Below, piece after piece: positions 11,436 to 23,750 of a DNA stretch of 64,000 nucleotides; positions within the stretch are counted from its first letter, which is position 1; each line of letters begins with the position of its first letter. Made by a program: the position numbers and the translations under genes. The stretch is taken from assembly GCA_002007465.1 (NCBI GenBank), contig LNAC01000109.1, positions 2,683,885 to 2,747,884 on the forward strand, written 5' to 3'. Under the pieces are notes generated by a model, which was not told where the DNA came from, did no database searches, and was given only the letters and a program-made list of their open reading frames with translations. This stretch comes from Ailurus styani. Its lineage: Eukaryota; Chordata; Mammalia; Carnivora; Ailuridae.

Positions 11436-12887
11436 CAGGTTCCAAGTCGCAATCCCCACACTAGACAAGGCCCTCCATGCCAGGGACACAGAATTAGAAT
11501 CCCAGTGATTTCCACAGACTGGGAAAATGGGTTAAATTTCCCAAGATGCATGCCAGTAGGTATAAAGGAGATTTCCTACATTTAGATCTAACTCTCTGGC
11601 ACAGGGGGGACAGGACTCAAATCAGCACTTGTGAAAGGAATCAGGTGTTTTATTTGGCTGCTAACTTACTATAAGCAACCCTATGATGGGGTTGATCAAA
11701 ATGCAAATCTGAGGTCTGGATGTATTAAAAGGAGTATAGTGTTCAGAATGAAGGAAGGGATGGTTCCAACTCTAGGCAGGATCAATTCACACATAAAATG
11801 CTGTTCAGTTTAAGGCTTTATACATTATGTGAACAACTGTCTGACAAAGGAGACCACTTCTAGGAGAGAGTGACCTGGATTGGGAGGAGCCCTGGAGGAA
11901 AATTTAGAGGAATATTAATGTTCTGAAGGGTGGAAGGAGGAATAACTCCAAGGATCAAACCTAGACCAATGGGTAGAAGTATACATTGGCCAATTTTGGA
12001 CTTAAAGCCGTCTCGTGAAAGAGAAAATTCCCCATTGGAAGTATACGGACAAAGGCATGGCAACCTCTCCTCAGGGTTACCGTGGAAAGGACCAATAGAC
12101 TCAGGCTGGATTTGATGATTTGGGGGTTCTTCCCCTTTTTTAGACTCTGTAAAGGCCCTTCAGACAATGGCGTGCTTTGAATATCAGGGCAAGAAATTAT
12201 GGCCTGACGGATACTAGGGACCCAGAGAAGGCTCTTGAGCAGGGGAGGGACCTGATACAAAAGCCCTTCCATCCTCCTGGTTGTGAGGAGTTACCTCCCC
12301 AGTGTCCTAAGGAAAGTGTAGAACAATTTTATGTGTACAGTCACAGCCCCCAGACAAGTTCAGGAACCCGACAAAGGGCCCAGCCTGGCACCGGGCCGTG
12401 GAATGAAGTTTCTGCCCAGACCAACAGCTACAAGGCATCTGCACGCCCTGCCTGCCCTTGGGAGGACAGCCCCAGACCCTTCTCCTGGGGCTCACCAGAG
12501 CTGCCACTTTACCGCAGCAGACATGCCCCAGGTTCCCCGACCAACACTTCCCCACGCACAAGTGCCCCAGGGGAGGGCCCAGCCCGTGGCTATAGGCAGG
12601 CTGCCCGGTTTCTGAGCCTCAGCATTCTGGGCTTGTAAAGGCAGGCTGTGGGTCCTCCAAGGCCCTTGGAACATCAGACTTGGGGACGTTTCCAGTGCAG
12701 ACATTCCTGGCTATGATGAGTTTCCAGCACTTCGATAAAACTTCACGCCCAGGACGGCATCCCTTGTCACACGCACTCCACTTCCTTCTGCATTCCAAAT
12801 CCCACGCATCTTCCCAGGGCAGACCAAACTTTACCATCCCGTAGACCGGCCAGGCCCCTCTGGCTAATAATTTCTACTTTCCTACTT
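11436..12887. other. Unassigned sequence
   Basis: No recognised repeat or exon. The frame at 12177-12638 (plus, 153 codons) overlaps frames of 84-94 codons on both strands in C-rich sequence, which argues against real coding. Confidence 0.4.
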
Positions 12888-12890
12888 TCT

Positions 12891-13101
12891 TTTTTTAGAT
12901 GTATTTGTTTATGAGACAGAGAGAGAGAGCGAGAGCATGAGCAAGCGAGTGAGGGGAAGGGGCAGAGGGAAAGAATCTCAAGCAGACTCCACGCTGAGCA
13001 GGGGCGCTTGATTCAGGGCTCGATCCCATGACCCCAAGATCAAGACCTCAGCCGAAACCAAGAGTCAGATGCTCAACCGACTGAGCCACTGTAGGCACCC
13101 C
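12891..13101 (-). mobile_element. Carnivore SINE, antisense
   Basis: Flanked by a perfect 'cctactttct' duplication (12881-12890 and 13103-13112). The body contains a 'gagagagagcgagagcatga' tract and an 'aaccgactgagccac' head complement. Confidence 0.93.
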
Positions 13102-14186
13102 TCCTACTTTCTTGAAGAATTCCAGTTTCTCTTAGTGTTTGACATGTGGTATGTCGTCCCACTTCCCCAGCGAGATTAATTTAATCCCGAGGACCAGGAC
13201 CTGCCTTCTTCCCTTGCGGGCTCACAGCTGCTAAAGCAGGTGCAGAGTCTTAATAAATCATTAGATTCCTAAGGACTGATTGCTTCTCAGTGCTCTCCCT
13301 CAAAAAAGCACCAGGTATGTGATGATTCATGGTGTCTTGAGAAAATCTGCTCCAGTTAGTTCCCTCCCCTCCCAGGACTCTCGCTGAAGGAAATCATCAG
13401 GTTCTGAACCGGGCAATGCCTGCGGGGACCCTCCCAGGGCCGAGGGTGGGAAGTCGGGGCTCGATTTCTCACCTCCGGTCTAGGTTAGAGAACATCCTCT
13501 GAGAATAGGCTGTGCTCCAGATTTCCCTGGAGTCACACAGGACCTACGACCACGCAGAGTCCCCCCTGAAAGAGCGGCATTGTACACGGCTTCCTGGCCC
13601 AGCTGGCCCTTGTGTCCCAAGCTGGTTCCGGAGAGCCAATTATCAGCAGGCACCGCAGGAAGGGTGACTTTCTCCCAGCCCTTCCCCCTCCACCCCCTGC
13701 CCACCCTCCACTCCTTCAGGGCAGCCTCTGCCTGCAGCCAATGGAAAAGCGTGGGGCCTTGCTTCTGCTGGGCACTGTCTGGTCACGCATATAGTGCCTG
13801 GCTAGGGCCCTGCGCTCGGGCGGGTTCGCAAAGGTTCCATGGTAGGGCCGGGCGGAGAGGATGTGTGGGAGGTCAGGGCGGCAGGTCCTGAAGCGAGGGA
13901 CTGGAGGGGCCCCTGCCCAGGCCATACGGAGGGAAATGTGAGACCAGGCAGGACAGAAGGGGAAAGGGAAAGTGAGATGGAACAGAGGGAGAGAAAGTAA
14001 ATGCCAAGAGCACGGGGGAAGCAGTGTTGAGAACCAAGGTGAGGTCAGAAAAGCTGAGGGAAGGGCAACCGAAGCCCAGAAGAGGAAACGTGGCCTTCCA
14101 CACAGGGTACCTTCAGCACCGAGACCGCTCTGGTCTTGGCTGTGGTACTGGGCAGCTGGTGTCCCACGAGTCTTTCTAAATCTTCC
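13102..14186. other. Unassigned GC-rich sequence
   Basis: No repeat or exon is identified. Overlapping frames up to 103 codons lack any domain. Purine-rich tracts occur around 13940-14080. Confidence 0.4.
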
Positions 14187-14282
14187 CTCTTTTTTTTTTT
14201 TAAGGTTTTATTTATTTATTTGAGAGACAGAAAGCTCTTTTTTTTTTTAAGGTTTTATTTATTTATTTGAGAGACAGAAAGC
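14187..14282. repeat. 48-bp direct tandem duplication at a SINE tail
   Basis: Two adjacent units (14187-14234 and 14235-14282) each read ctc, a T run (12 and 11), then 'aaggttttatttatttattt' and 'gagagacagaaag'. They are identical apart from one T. Confidence 0.95.
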
Positions 14283-14466
14283 CGAGAGAGAGAGAATGCA
14301 AGCAGGGGGAGAGGCAGAGGGAGGGAGAAAGGGAGAAGGAGGCTCCCCGCTGAGCAGGGAATCTGCCTGCCTCGCCTGCCTCTGCAGGGGGCTCGATCCC
14401 AGGATGCTGACACCATGACCTGAGCCGAAGGCAGATGCTTGACTGACTGAACCACCAGGTGGCCCT
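14190..14466 (-). mobile_element. Carnivore SINE, antisense, with duplicated tail
   Basis: The element ends at 'gaaccaccaggtggccc'. It is flanked by 'aaatcttccctct' (14178) and 'aaatcttctcttg' (14468), a decayed target duplication. The first 48 bases occur twice, so the element is longer than normal. Confidence 0.92.
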
Positions 14467-14498
14467 GAAATCTTCTCTTGATCAGAAATAATAATAGA

Positions 14499-14636
14499 GG
14501 GGCGCCTGGGTGGCTCATTGGTTAAGCAACTGCCTTTGGCTCAGGTCATGATCCCGGAGTCCTGGGATCAAGTCCCACATCGGGCTCCCAGCTCCACGGG
14601 GAGTCTGCTTCTCCCTCTGACCTTCGCCCCTCTCAT

Positions 14637-14690
<54 letters not shown>

Positions 14691-14719
14691 AAATAAATAA
14701 ATAATCTTAAAAAAAAAAA
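14499..14719 (+). mobile_element. Carnivore SINE with expanded (CT)n body
   Basis: Head 'gaggggcgcctgggtggctc', then a body in which the CT region has expanded to about 50 bases, 'aaataaataaataaat' and an A-tail. 'aataatagag' before and 'aataacagag' after suggest a target duplication. Confidence 0.95.
14636..14687. repeat. (CT)n microsatellite inside a SINE
   Basis: About 50 bases of uninterrupted CT. On the complementary strand it creates an artificial run of Arg-Glu codons in one frame (14633-14968), which is not a protein. Confidence 0.97.
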
Positions 14720-14959
14720 GAATAACAGAGACGTCGGTGGTATTGTTGGCAGATAAGAGGCAACAGCAGAGCCTCTATCAAGCCCATGCTCAGGGATTTG
14801 CTTCCGATCCCCCCTTCGGCCTGGAAGACAGGGAATCCGACCCCTTATTTTCTGAGCAAGCTGCCCAAGGGAGCCCAGCAAGAGCAGGTGAGGCCAGGAG
14901 TCCGACTCCCCACATGGTGCCGCCCTCAGCAGCTCCCGGAAGCCCCATGACCAGCCAAT

Positions 14960-15895
14960 GCTGTCCACCTGCCTGCCTCACGTTCCACCTGACACCTGGT
15001 CCCCTGGTTTCTTTGGTGACTTCTCACTTCCACCAGCACGCCCATCCACGTACTTCTCTCCTAGACCCCTCCGAGTCCTTCTGAATGAGCCCTCGCCTCC
15101 CCGTGTCCCTTTCTGCTCCTCTGACTCCACTCGAGCCCAAACCATGAGGATGTCCCCACTGGACCACTGAAATATCCTCCCAAATGGACTGGCCCTCCCC
15201 AAGCTGCTCTGCACCCAGCAGTCAGAGCCATCTGTGTACCTCGCATGAGGTCATGCCCCGGCTCAGAGCCGGCCACCCGGCTCCCATGCAGCCAAGCATC
15301 TATTCCTGCTGTCCCTCTACTCCATACGCCCCAACCACACACAGCTGCCTTTTTGTTCCTCAAACATTTCCTTTTTAAAAAAGATTTTATTTATTTATTT
15401 GAGAGAGACAGTGAGCGAGAGAGAGGAGAGAGCACAAGCCAGGGGAGGGGCAAGGGAGGAGGGAGGAGCAGAGCAGGGAGCCTGCCTCAGGACTTGATTC
15501 CAGGACCCTGGGATCATGACCTGACCTTAACCGACTGAGCCCACCAGGCGCCCCATTCCTCAAATGTTTCTAATTCTTTCTGTCTCTCATGCTTTTTATG
15601 GTGGGAAGGGTCTTCCTCCCGTCTGCCAGGCTAGCTTTCCCTCCTTCTTCAGGCTGTTCAAGAACCACCTCCTAGGCAGCCTAGGGCATCTCCCCACCCC
15701 ATGCCCTGCAGTATCTCTTCACCACAACTCACGACTACCCTAGTTACTGCCTGCAGAGCTCCTTACCACAACCTGAAACTCCCTTGTTTGTTCCTTTGCT
15801 TGGTGTCTTTCCCCATGAGGGCAGGGGCTGTGTTAGCCTGCCGTTCCCCTCAGTGAGCACACACTGTGCCTGGCACTCAGACGGGCGGATGGAGG
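14960..15895 (+). mobile_element. L2 LINE 3' end, interrupted by a SINE
   Basis: 'tctgtgtacctcgcatgag' and 'aagaaccacctcc', then 'ccccatgagggcaggggc' and 'gtgcctggcactcag', follow the order of the L2 3' untranslated region. Old and diverged, especially in the 5' half. Confidence 0.6.
15372..15554 (-). mobile_element. Carnivore SINE, antisense, inserted in L2
   Basis: The target duplication is 'cctcaaacatttcc' (15358) against 'cctcaaatgtttct' (15558). The SINE ends in 'ccaccaggcgcccc'. Confidence 0.93.
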
Positions 15896-16014
15896 AAGGC
15901 TTTGTCTGCCTTGTCAGCGCTCGATACCGGGTGCCCCCCTCTCCCATCGAGGATGCCCCACCTCCTCCTTCCTCCAGCTCCCTCACCGTTCCTCAGTTAA
16001 AAATCTTGCTGGGG

Positions 16015-16220
16015 GGGCACCTGGGTGGCTCAGTGGGTTGAGGCCGCTGCCTTCGGCTCAGGTCATGATCCCAGGGTCCTGGGATCGAGGCCCGCGTCGG
16101 GCTCCCTGCTCGGCAGGGAGCCTGCTTCCTCCTCTCTCCTCTCTCTCTGCCTGCCTCTCTGCCTACTTGTAGTCTCTCTCTCTGTGTCAAATGAATAAAT
16201 AAAATCTTAAAAAAAAAAAA
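16015..16220 (+). mobile_element. Young carnivore SINE, mustelid-type 3' module
   Basis: A perfect 15-base target duplication, 'aaaatcttgctgggg', occurs at 16000-16014 and 16221-16235. The body carries 'ctgcctacttgtagtct', the module I link to mustelid copies. It inserted at the exact head of the older SINE that follows. Confidence 0.95.
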
Positions 16221-16231
16221 AAAATCTTGCT

Positions 16232-16375
16232 GGGGTACCCGGATGGCTCAGTCAGTTAAGTGTCACGCTCTTGATTTTGGCTCAGATCATGATCTCAAGG
16301 CCGTGAGATCGAGCCCCACATCTGTCTCCACACTCGCCATGGAGCCTGTCCTCCCCCGTGCTTACTAGCGACATA
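16232..16375 (+). mobile_element. Older carnivore SINE, 3'-truncated
   Basis: Head 'ggggtacccggatggctcag' with the older 'ctcttgattttggctcag' body. The pattern fades after about 16360 with no A-tail. Its first bases are shared with the target duplication of the younger SINE. Confidence 0.8.
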
Positions 16376-16929
16376 TCCAGAAGGCACAGCAACGGGTCTA
16401 ATGCATCTGGGTGACAACGGAAGGGTGTGACCGTGGGTGATTCCAACTGCACGTGGTCAGACAGTAGGTTCCCAGTGAGTTCCCAGCAGATTCGCTGAGT
16501 TAACACTATGATGTGGCCTCTATCATAAAATTCAAGAAGCTAATTTCATTTTGAGCTACATTAACAGAATTATAGGATTGAGAACAAGAGGGAGTCCTGG
16601 GTTTTATGGCTTTCAGTGGCACTCGGGAGTACGGATTCATCACACCATGCGCCCGACATCCCTCGGGGCACCAGACCCCGCCGGCTGCTCCGGGAGCCCC
16701 ATCCAACAGGAATACTGATAAGTTGGCAGGTGCAAAGCAAACCAGTGAAGGTGGAGAACCACACATGGTTGGCTAAGAGAACAGAAACCAGGGCAAAGGG
16801 GTGGCAGGAAGCAAGGCTGGGCAAGAAAGAGCACAAAGGTGTTTACATATCTCGACGCCCAGCGCCTGGGAAGTGGAGGGTCTCGGGGCCCCCACACAAC
16901 CCGGCAGTGAGAATTCAGAGAAGCTGCGA
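16376..16929. other. Unassigned sequence
   Basis: No recognisable repeat or gene. Overlapping frames on both strands around 16600-16900 have no domain. Confidence 0.4.
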
Positions 16930-17400
16930 TCTGTGTCCATCAGCCTCCAAACTGGGAATGATTCCTGCGGCCTTCAACCTGGGGACGAGTGAACAAGGCG
17001 CTGCAGCCACGCCACGAGAAGCCACCCGCTCGCTATACAAGGGGACGAGCGACTGATTCACGCCAACAACATGGCTGAATCTTCCAAGTATGATGTCAAG
17101 TGACAGCAGCTAGACTCAAAAGGCCACAGACTGCATGATTCCATTTATAGGACATTCTGGAGAAGTTAGAATTAGAGGAATTTAAAAAAAAATCCAGGTC
17201 ACTGGTTGCCAGGGGCTGAGAGGGTGGAGGCAGGGATGGTTACAAGGTCCATGAGGGGATGTGGGGGAGGACGGTCCTAGCCTGAATCTCAAGTGTGTCG
17301 AGGTTACCCAATTGGACGTGACTGTTGAAACCCAGAGACCTGGATCCTCACAATGGGGACTTTCATGGCATGTCAATTATATTTCAACAGACCCGGCTTT
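16930..17400 (+). mobile_element. L1M 3' end, sense
   Basis: 'tgcatgattccatttatagg', then 'ggttgccaggggctgag' and 'tcaattatatttcaaca' follow the sense order of the end of ORF2 and 3' UTR of old L1M elements. Heavily decayed. Confidence 0.7.
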
Positions 17401-18045
17401 AAAGATAAAGAAAGTTCAGCGAAGGGCGGACCCGGAGACTTTGGTAGGAGGGCCCTGATGCTTGGCCTGGGCTGCAGGTGTTTAGCTGTTAGAGAGATGC
17501 TGACACAGGATGGTCTTCTGAGCCCACGATGCTGGGAGGAACGGAGGAATGGAGGAACAGGGGAAGGAGACTGAGAAAAAACATCCAGCGGGCCAGGAGG
17601 GGAGACGAGGGGTGGGGGTTACCCCTCTTGGTGAAGAGAGCGTGTCGAACAGTGCTGCAGGGGCAGGTGGGCGAGGACCAAGAATGAGCTCCTGCATGGG
17701 ACATCGCTGGTGACCAGGGCCAGAGCCACTGTGGGTGAGCGATGGAGGCAAACATCCATGCGGGGAAGAGAGGAGGGAGGCAGAGTGGGAGGCAGTCTAG
17801 ACAACATGAATGCCCCTTTTACCAGGGCCCAGCGGCTCGGGGGGTGAGGCCCTGGGCTCATGCTCCTCGCCACCAGTCTCCCCTCCAGGCCCTCCCACCG
17901 TCTTCCCATTGGAATGGCGGGTCCAACGCTGGCTCTCCTTCCCCAGACAGGGTCCTATAGGTGCAGAGAACACAGAAGCACCGGATCTCTCCAGAATGAG
18001 GGCAGAGGGGCTGCCAACAACCATCTCTTTTGCCAGAGACAGACA
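17401..18045. other. Unassigned GC-rich sequence
   Basis: No repeat or exon is recognised. Many mutually overlapping frames reflect high GC content. Confidence 0.4.
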
Positions 18046-18545
18046 CAAGCATGCCTCGATTTACTGTACTTTGCTCTATTGCTTCACAGATACTGCAATT
18101 TTTTTAAAAAAGAAATTGATGGGTTAAAAAAAAAAAGGTTAAGAAATTGATGGATCTGTGACATCCCTGCATCAGGCAAGTCTATCAGCATCGTTCTCCC
18201 AAAAGCACTTGCTCGCTTGGTGTCTCTGGTCACATTTCAGGGATTCTTGCAATATTTCAAGCTTCTTCATTATTATTATATGGGTTATGGGGGTCTGTGA
18301 TCAGTGGTTATGACTCGCTGGAAGCTCAGAGGATGGTCAGCATTTTTTAACAATAAAGTACCTTTAATTAAGGTATATACATTTTGGTTTTAGACTTAAT
18401 ACTACTGCCCACTTAACAGACTAAAGCACAGTGTAAACATAACTTTTATATGCACTGGGGAGAAAAATTTCATTTGACCCTCCTTTATTGCGATGTTTGC
18501 ATTGATCTGGAGCCAATGAACCTGCAGTATCTCCAAGGTATGCCT
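18046..18545 (-). mobile_element. Non-autonomous Tigger-type (TcMar) DNA transposon
   Basis: Imperfect terminal inverted repeats: 'caagcatgcctcgattta' at the left and 'ccaaggtatgcctg' at the right. The interior matches Tigger1-like end sequence ('gtaaacataacttttatatg', 'gtacctttaattaaggta'). At about 500 bases it contains no transposase. An insertion or duplication of 'aaattgatgg' lies near 18112-18154. Confidence 0.8.
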
Positions 18546-20364
18546 GCGCCCGTCCTTCCTTCTCTGAAAATGACCCAGGATGCGCGTGAATCCTGGGAAG
18601 GGCCCTCTCCCTTTCTACACAAGACCCCTCTCCCGTCTGCCCCTCGATACTAGCCCCAAGGGTCCCCTTACTCCAAGGACAAAGTGAGAGCCCAGGCTCC
18701 CCCTTAGAATGCCCCTCGCCACACTTGCAATCCTCTCGGAGGCCCTCCTAGGTCATCCCCGTCCCCTCGCTGTCATGCATGTCCCCTCCTGATCTTGTTC
18801 CCTCTGCCACCACACGGGAAGCCCCTCCCCATTTGGCATCCCCAAAGATCCCCAGAACGTCCATCTACAGGCTCCAAATCAGACCATTCAGCACAGGGGT
18901 GACTGATGACAGAAAGGGAGGGGACCCCACCTTGTCCCTGCCGACCTGGAGAAGCCAGCATGCTCCGTCTTCTGTCACCTCCGTGGTTCCAGTCTTACTG
19001 CCCTGGTTTATAATTACCACTGCCTAAGAGTCCCCTTCCGCCAGGCCATCCTGTCATAACCTTGGGCAAAGATCGCCACAGTACCTGTACTTTCGTCCCC
19101 CGACCTAAAAACCCATGTCCACGCTGCGCACACTTGAGCAGCCTGGATTCTGAAGAGGGCCACTCCTTTGCTCCACACCCCGGCCATCTCCCTCCATGAC
19201 GGCCCTCAGGGGGGCCCACTTAGGCCTGCGGAAGGCTGTGGGAGGCAGGGCAAGAGGGCTAGGTACTGAGACCCTGGGGCTCCCGACCCGTGTCCTCTCT
19301 GCCACCTTCGGGCCACAACCCTGCCACCACAGCTCTCTCCTCACAGAGGAAGCATCCATTCGGTCTCCCAAGCAACCCAACCTGCAACGCCTCTGCTCAC
19401 AGGTGCTGCCCCAGAGAACACGTCACGGTCACTTTCCAGGCACGTCTGCCTACAAAGTGGAGGCCTGGGTGGCCCCATCCGACGTATCCTGATCCTTCAC
19501 CGCTCACGGGCCAGGCTGGAGTGGCCTCGCCTTCCAGAGAGAGACAGCTGCTCGGCAAGAGCGGAAACCCTGCGCTGTGTCTTTCCCCCAAATCCCCAAA
19601 TCCCCTGTGCCGCCTGCCTCCTCTCTTCCCCTCCCCCCTGCCCTCTCCCCACTCCACCTCTCCCCAGCTTTCTGTGACGTTGGTTTTGTCTCTTCTCTTG
19701 CAGGGACAGAGCAGTGCTTCTCCCACTATCTCAAGACCCAGTGGGGAGGTGGTGCCCGGCTGACAGCAGTGAGGTCTCTGGGCATAGGAACCACGCATTT
19801 GTTCCCAGCTCTTCTAGAGCCCTGTTCCATCTGTCCAGTGAATGAGACAGGATGTGCCAAGGCCTGCCATTTCTCCCTCAGATCTCTAATTTTGGGTCTA
19901 TTTCTACCACACACCCCCATCTCATGCCCACCTCACTACACAAGTGGCCCTCTACCTCTAGTCTCTACCACAAATGACCCCAAATAAAGCTGCTCGAGGG
20001 CCCCTCCTCACGCGCCCTCCCAGCTGAGACACTAGAATCTCAGGTGGCTACAGATCTTCTGGGGTCCAAACACTCCAGTACAACTCCAGGGTCCCCCCCC
20101 CCCCCCCCNAGCTTCATCTCTCACATCAGAGGGTGGTCTTCACACAAACGTGATCGGACCCTCAGGAATGCGGTTGATAAACAGAACCCCACTTGACGCG
20201 AGGGGGTGGCTACGCGAAGACAGCGGTCTTAAATTTGAGTCTAGCAAATCATTCTATAACTTTAACCATTCCCAATTTACCTGTTTGGCTCATTCAAATG
20301 TGCAAATACCAGGTTAGCTTGAATAATAATGGCAATAGCGTCCCCATTTTTTCTTTAGTCCTTC
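18546..20364. other. Unassigned C-rich sequence
   Basis: Strong C/T richness gives long overlapping frames (157 codons plus at 19290-19763, 133 codons minus at 19397-19798) with no domain. Stretches near 18690-18800 could be very old LINE sequence, but I cannot assign them. Confidence 0.4.
20093..20109. repeat. Poly-C run ending in an ambiguous base
   Basis: Sixteen C residues followed by a single N at 20109. The N probably marks an unresolved homopolymer length rather than a missing segment. Confidence 0.9.
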
Positions 20365-20525
20365 CTGTCTTCAAAGAGCTTTCCTAGGCGCTGTCTCCCT
20401 GATGCTGAGAAAAACCGGGGAAGGGGGGCAGGGCGCACTTTATAAACCAGTGGGCTCAGAGAGGCCAGGCCACACAGCAGCACTGGCACCTGCCCTTCTC
20501 AGTCAGACACACGTTCTACATCCCG
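20365..20525 (-). repeat. MIR-like fragment, antisense
   Basis: 'aaaccagtgggctcagagag' and 'gccaggccacacagcag' correspond to the antisense MIR core. Confidence 0.55.
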
Positions 20526-21914
20526 CTAGTTAGCTGGCTATAACTGAACTCTTCACCAGAGCCAACTAACTGGTTTACAAAACCCCAAAAACATTCACGA
20601 TCCCAAAGGCAGATTCATCTCATCTTATAAAAAGTCCAGCCTGTCCTACGAGCAGGTGTCACGGTCTCTTTAGTTTGATGAGAACCAAAAAGAGAAATGT
20701 CTCAGAAAACCTAAAGTGGAAACCTGACCCAAGGTCAAAGACCCTCTGAACAAGTCAACATTCCACTGTTTTTGGGAAGCAGGTTGTGGTCTTAGCTGCT
20801 GCCACACCTTCCACCAAGCCCTTAACACACAGCTGTGTGTCTCTCAGAGGGACACACTCTGGTTCAAAGGGAAACAGAGATTGGGGTGGTAGGCCTGTGA
20901 AGCCCAAGTCCATTGCCTCTGGAGAGCACTGGGAGAAAACTCCACCACACAAGGTGGGCACAGGACCTTGGTCTCATCTAAGATATCAGCAGGGTACGTG
21001 ATACACCAAGAGGGATCATTTCTGAGCCCCGACCTCCAGCCAGTCCTGTAACAGTTGACAGCCAGATTCACACCGGCCACCTCTGGCACAACCCCAAAGG
21101 GGATGTCCATCCAGCCCCACTGGTCCTGCAGACGGTAGTAAGCTCGGATGGAAGAAGGGCAAAGAGCACGTGGTTGACTCTTTGGTCAGTGGGTCCCTAC
21201 CTCAGCTGTGCGTGAGTCTCACCTGAGAACTTTACCCTGAACCCCCAGTACACGTTCACACACCCCTGATGAGCTCCTCAGCTCCAGCCCCAGATTACAT
21301 CCCTTTGGTCTGGGAGGGGGTCACCGTTTGACGCGCTCTTTCATTGGGGTCATACTACGGAAGAATGTTCTATGTCAGACTCTAAGGGGGAAAAAAAACA
21401 GCTCAGCCAAAGGAAAAGCAGAAATGAAGCAGGGGAAGAACGTGGGCAAAGAGAAAGGGAATAACACAGACAGTGGGAAAAATGGGACACGTAGGTTTCC
21501 TCACCCCAGACAAGCATACTTTAAGTCCATATACATTTTTGGGGGGAGGGAAAATATGAATTGACACTCAGGACAAATTAGGAGATTATTCATTTTACAA
21601 AAGAATTTGGCATCAGATTCCTTTAAATAGCAATCTCTGCTAGTACATTTAAAATAGGATTCCATTTACAGAAGTGTGATTTACACAAAACCACATCTGT
21701 TACATAAGGCTCGGAAAAATAGCTCCCCTCCCATGTAGTCTGGCCAACTATAGAACCGGCCCCACACAGATGGTCATCTATTTTCTTCTCAAAGATACCC
21801 AGCCCAGCTCTCTGGCACCTCTTTCTATATTTCACCTGATTCTTAGGGATCATCCCAATCTCTTCCAGTCTTCCCTAAACTCAGGGAGCAACTGCTCCAA
21901 AATCTTTACACATT
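20526..21914. other. Unassigned sequence
   Basis: No repeat, exon or RNA gene is recognised. The block 21600-21860 is moderately AT-rich and non-repetitive in appearance. Confidence 0.4.
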
Positions 21915-23750
21915 CACCCATTCATTCGACACACATTTCCTGAAGGCCTATCGCGTGCTGGGCCCTACTCCAGGAGTACAACTGTGCACCAAAACCAACA
22001 CATCTCTGCCCCATGGATTTAAAAAAAAAAAAGATTTTATTTATTCATTTATTTGCGAGTGCATGAGCAGGGGGAGAGGGAGAGGGGCAAGCAGACTCCC
22101 CGATGAGCTTGGAGCCCGATGGATGAAGACTCGGGGTTCAATCCCATGATCCTGAGACTATGACCTGAGCCAAAATCAGAAGTCGGATGCCCAACTGACT
22201 GAGCTACCCAGGCACCCCTGCCTCATGGACCTTACATTTGAATGTGAGAGACTGACTGACAGTGAAGCACTAAATAAAATCTATGGTGTCTGAGATGGTG
22301 ACAGGTACTATAGGGCCAAGAATGGGGCTGGTGTCATAACCTTCCATGGAGTCACCAGGGAAAGCTGCACTGGAAGATGACAGAGGGTGATGAGGAAGGA
22401 CATCTGAAAGGCGCCTGGGGGAAGAGTTACAGGCAGAGCCCACCTGGCAGGAGGGAGGCTAACTGTGGCTGGAGCCCCAAGGTCAGAGGTGGGAGGCCAA
22501 ATCACAAGGGATCAATGGGCCACTGCAAGGACCAGCCTTTGTTCTAAGGGAGACAGGAGCCCCTGGGAGCTTTTGAATGAAGGGTGACATGATCGGACTC
22601 CTTTTTTAGGGGACCCCTCTGGCTGCTGTGCGACACTGCGGGGACACGCAGGGAAGCAGGGACAACAGCTGAGATGTGGCTGAATTAATTCAGGGCAGAG
22701 AGGATGGGGGCCCAGACCAGGCTGGTCGCAGTGGAAGTGCTGAGATGCGGATGGATTTGGGTGTATTGAGAAGGCAGAGCTGACGCAGTTTGCCGATGAC
22801 TTGGACGTGGGGTGTGAGGATGGAAGGAAGGAGTCAAGGGTAAGAGTCATGATTATTTGCCGGAGCAGTGTGCGGGACTGAGCTATCATCAACAAGATAG
22901 AGAACCAGAGGAGGAGCAGGTCTGGGGCAGACAGGAGCTGGTCTGGGGACATGTTACGAGGAGATGCCCATCAGACACCAAATGGAAATCTAACTGATTG
23001 TGGTGGGGTGGCGGGGTGCAATCCTGGAATTCGGAAGAGGTGTGAGCTGGAACAGGCGACCCGGTAGGCGTCCACGCACAGATGGGACGGAAGGATGGGT
23101 AAGCTCCCCAAGGAGTGAGTGCAGATGAGACCTCTGGGGACAGCCTGAGGACACCAGACAGTCAAGAGTTGGGGGGGAGTGAGGAGTGGAAACAGAAAAG
23201 AAATAGCACACAAGGCAAAGGAAAGCCAGGAGGGTGGCACCCCGGAAAGCAGACGAACAGGGAGCCATCAGTGGTGAAAAGCTGCCAACAGACCAAGCAG
23301 ATGAGAGCAGATGACCCACCGGGTTGAACATCGTGGTAACCTTCAGGGGGCTTCTGGTATAGCGGAAGGGCGCAGAGTCTGAAGGGGGACTCAGAGAGAG
23401 GAGGAAGGGGAGCTAGACGCAGCGAGCGCCAGCAAGGGGGCTGAGACAGGAGGTGGGGTCCACACTGCCGTGTTTTAAATGGGAGGAATTACAACACATT
23501 TGTATGGATGCGAGGGGAAGGAATGGAGCATCACTGGAAGGGGGAAGGGGTCTAGAACACAGCAGGAGCTGGCCACCCCGGTGAGCACCAGCCCAGGTCA
23601 GAGTATGGACACAGGTGTCGACAGATGGCTGGCGGGGGTGTGGGCAAGCTTTCTCGGGACTGCATCTCTTTTCACAGTTGAAACAGGAAGAAAGGTCAGG
23701 GGCTGAGAGTGAGGGTGGAGGAGTAGAAAGCAGAAGTGTTGTCTAGGAAA
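21915..23750 (-). mobile_element. Long L2 LINE copy, antisense, interrupted by a SINE
   Basis: It opens with the L2 3' end in reverse ('attcattcgacacacattt'). It continues through 'cttacatttgaatgtgagag', 'gaagggtgacatgatcgga', 'ctggtcgcagtggaagtg', 'aaggaaggagtcaaggg', 'catcagtggtgaaaagc' and 'gggctgagagtgagggtgg' in the reverse order of the L2 3' UTR and ORF2 end. This colinearity over 1.6 kb makes it one of the longest repeats in the window. The reading frame is destroyed. Confidence 0.78.
22019..22218 (-). mobile_element. Carnivore SINE, antisense, inside L2
   Basis: The duplicated target is 'ctgccccatgga' (22006) against 'ctgcctcatgga' (22219). The tail shows A in place of the usual T run (tttaaaaaaaaaaaag), either a local inversion or accumulated change. 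Confidence 0.93.

Noticed and set aside
12177..12638. 153-codon plus frame considered as an exon
   Set aside because: Frames of similar quality exist on both strands, there are no domains, and the start lies in ordinary unassigned sequence.
14633..14968. Minus frame ending in a long Arg-Glu run
   Set aside because: The run is the (CT)n microsatellite of a SINE read on the other strand.
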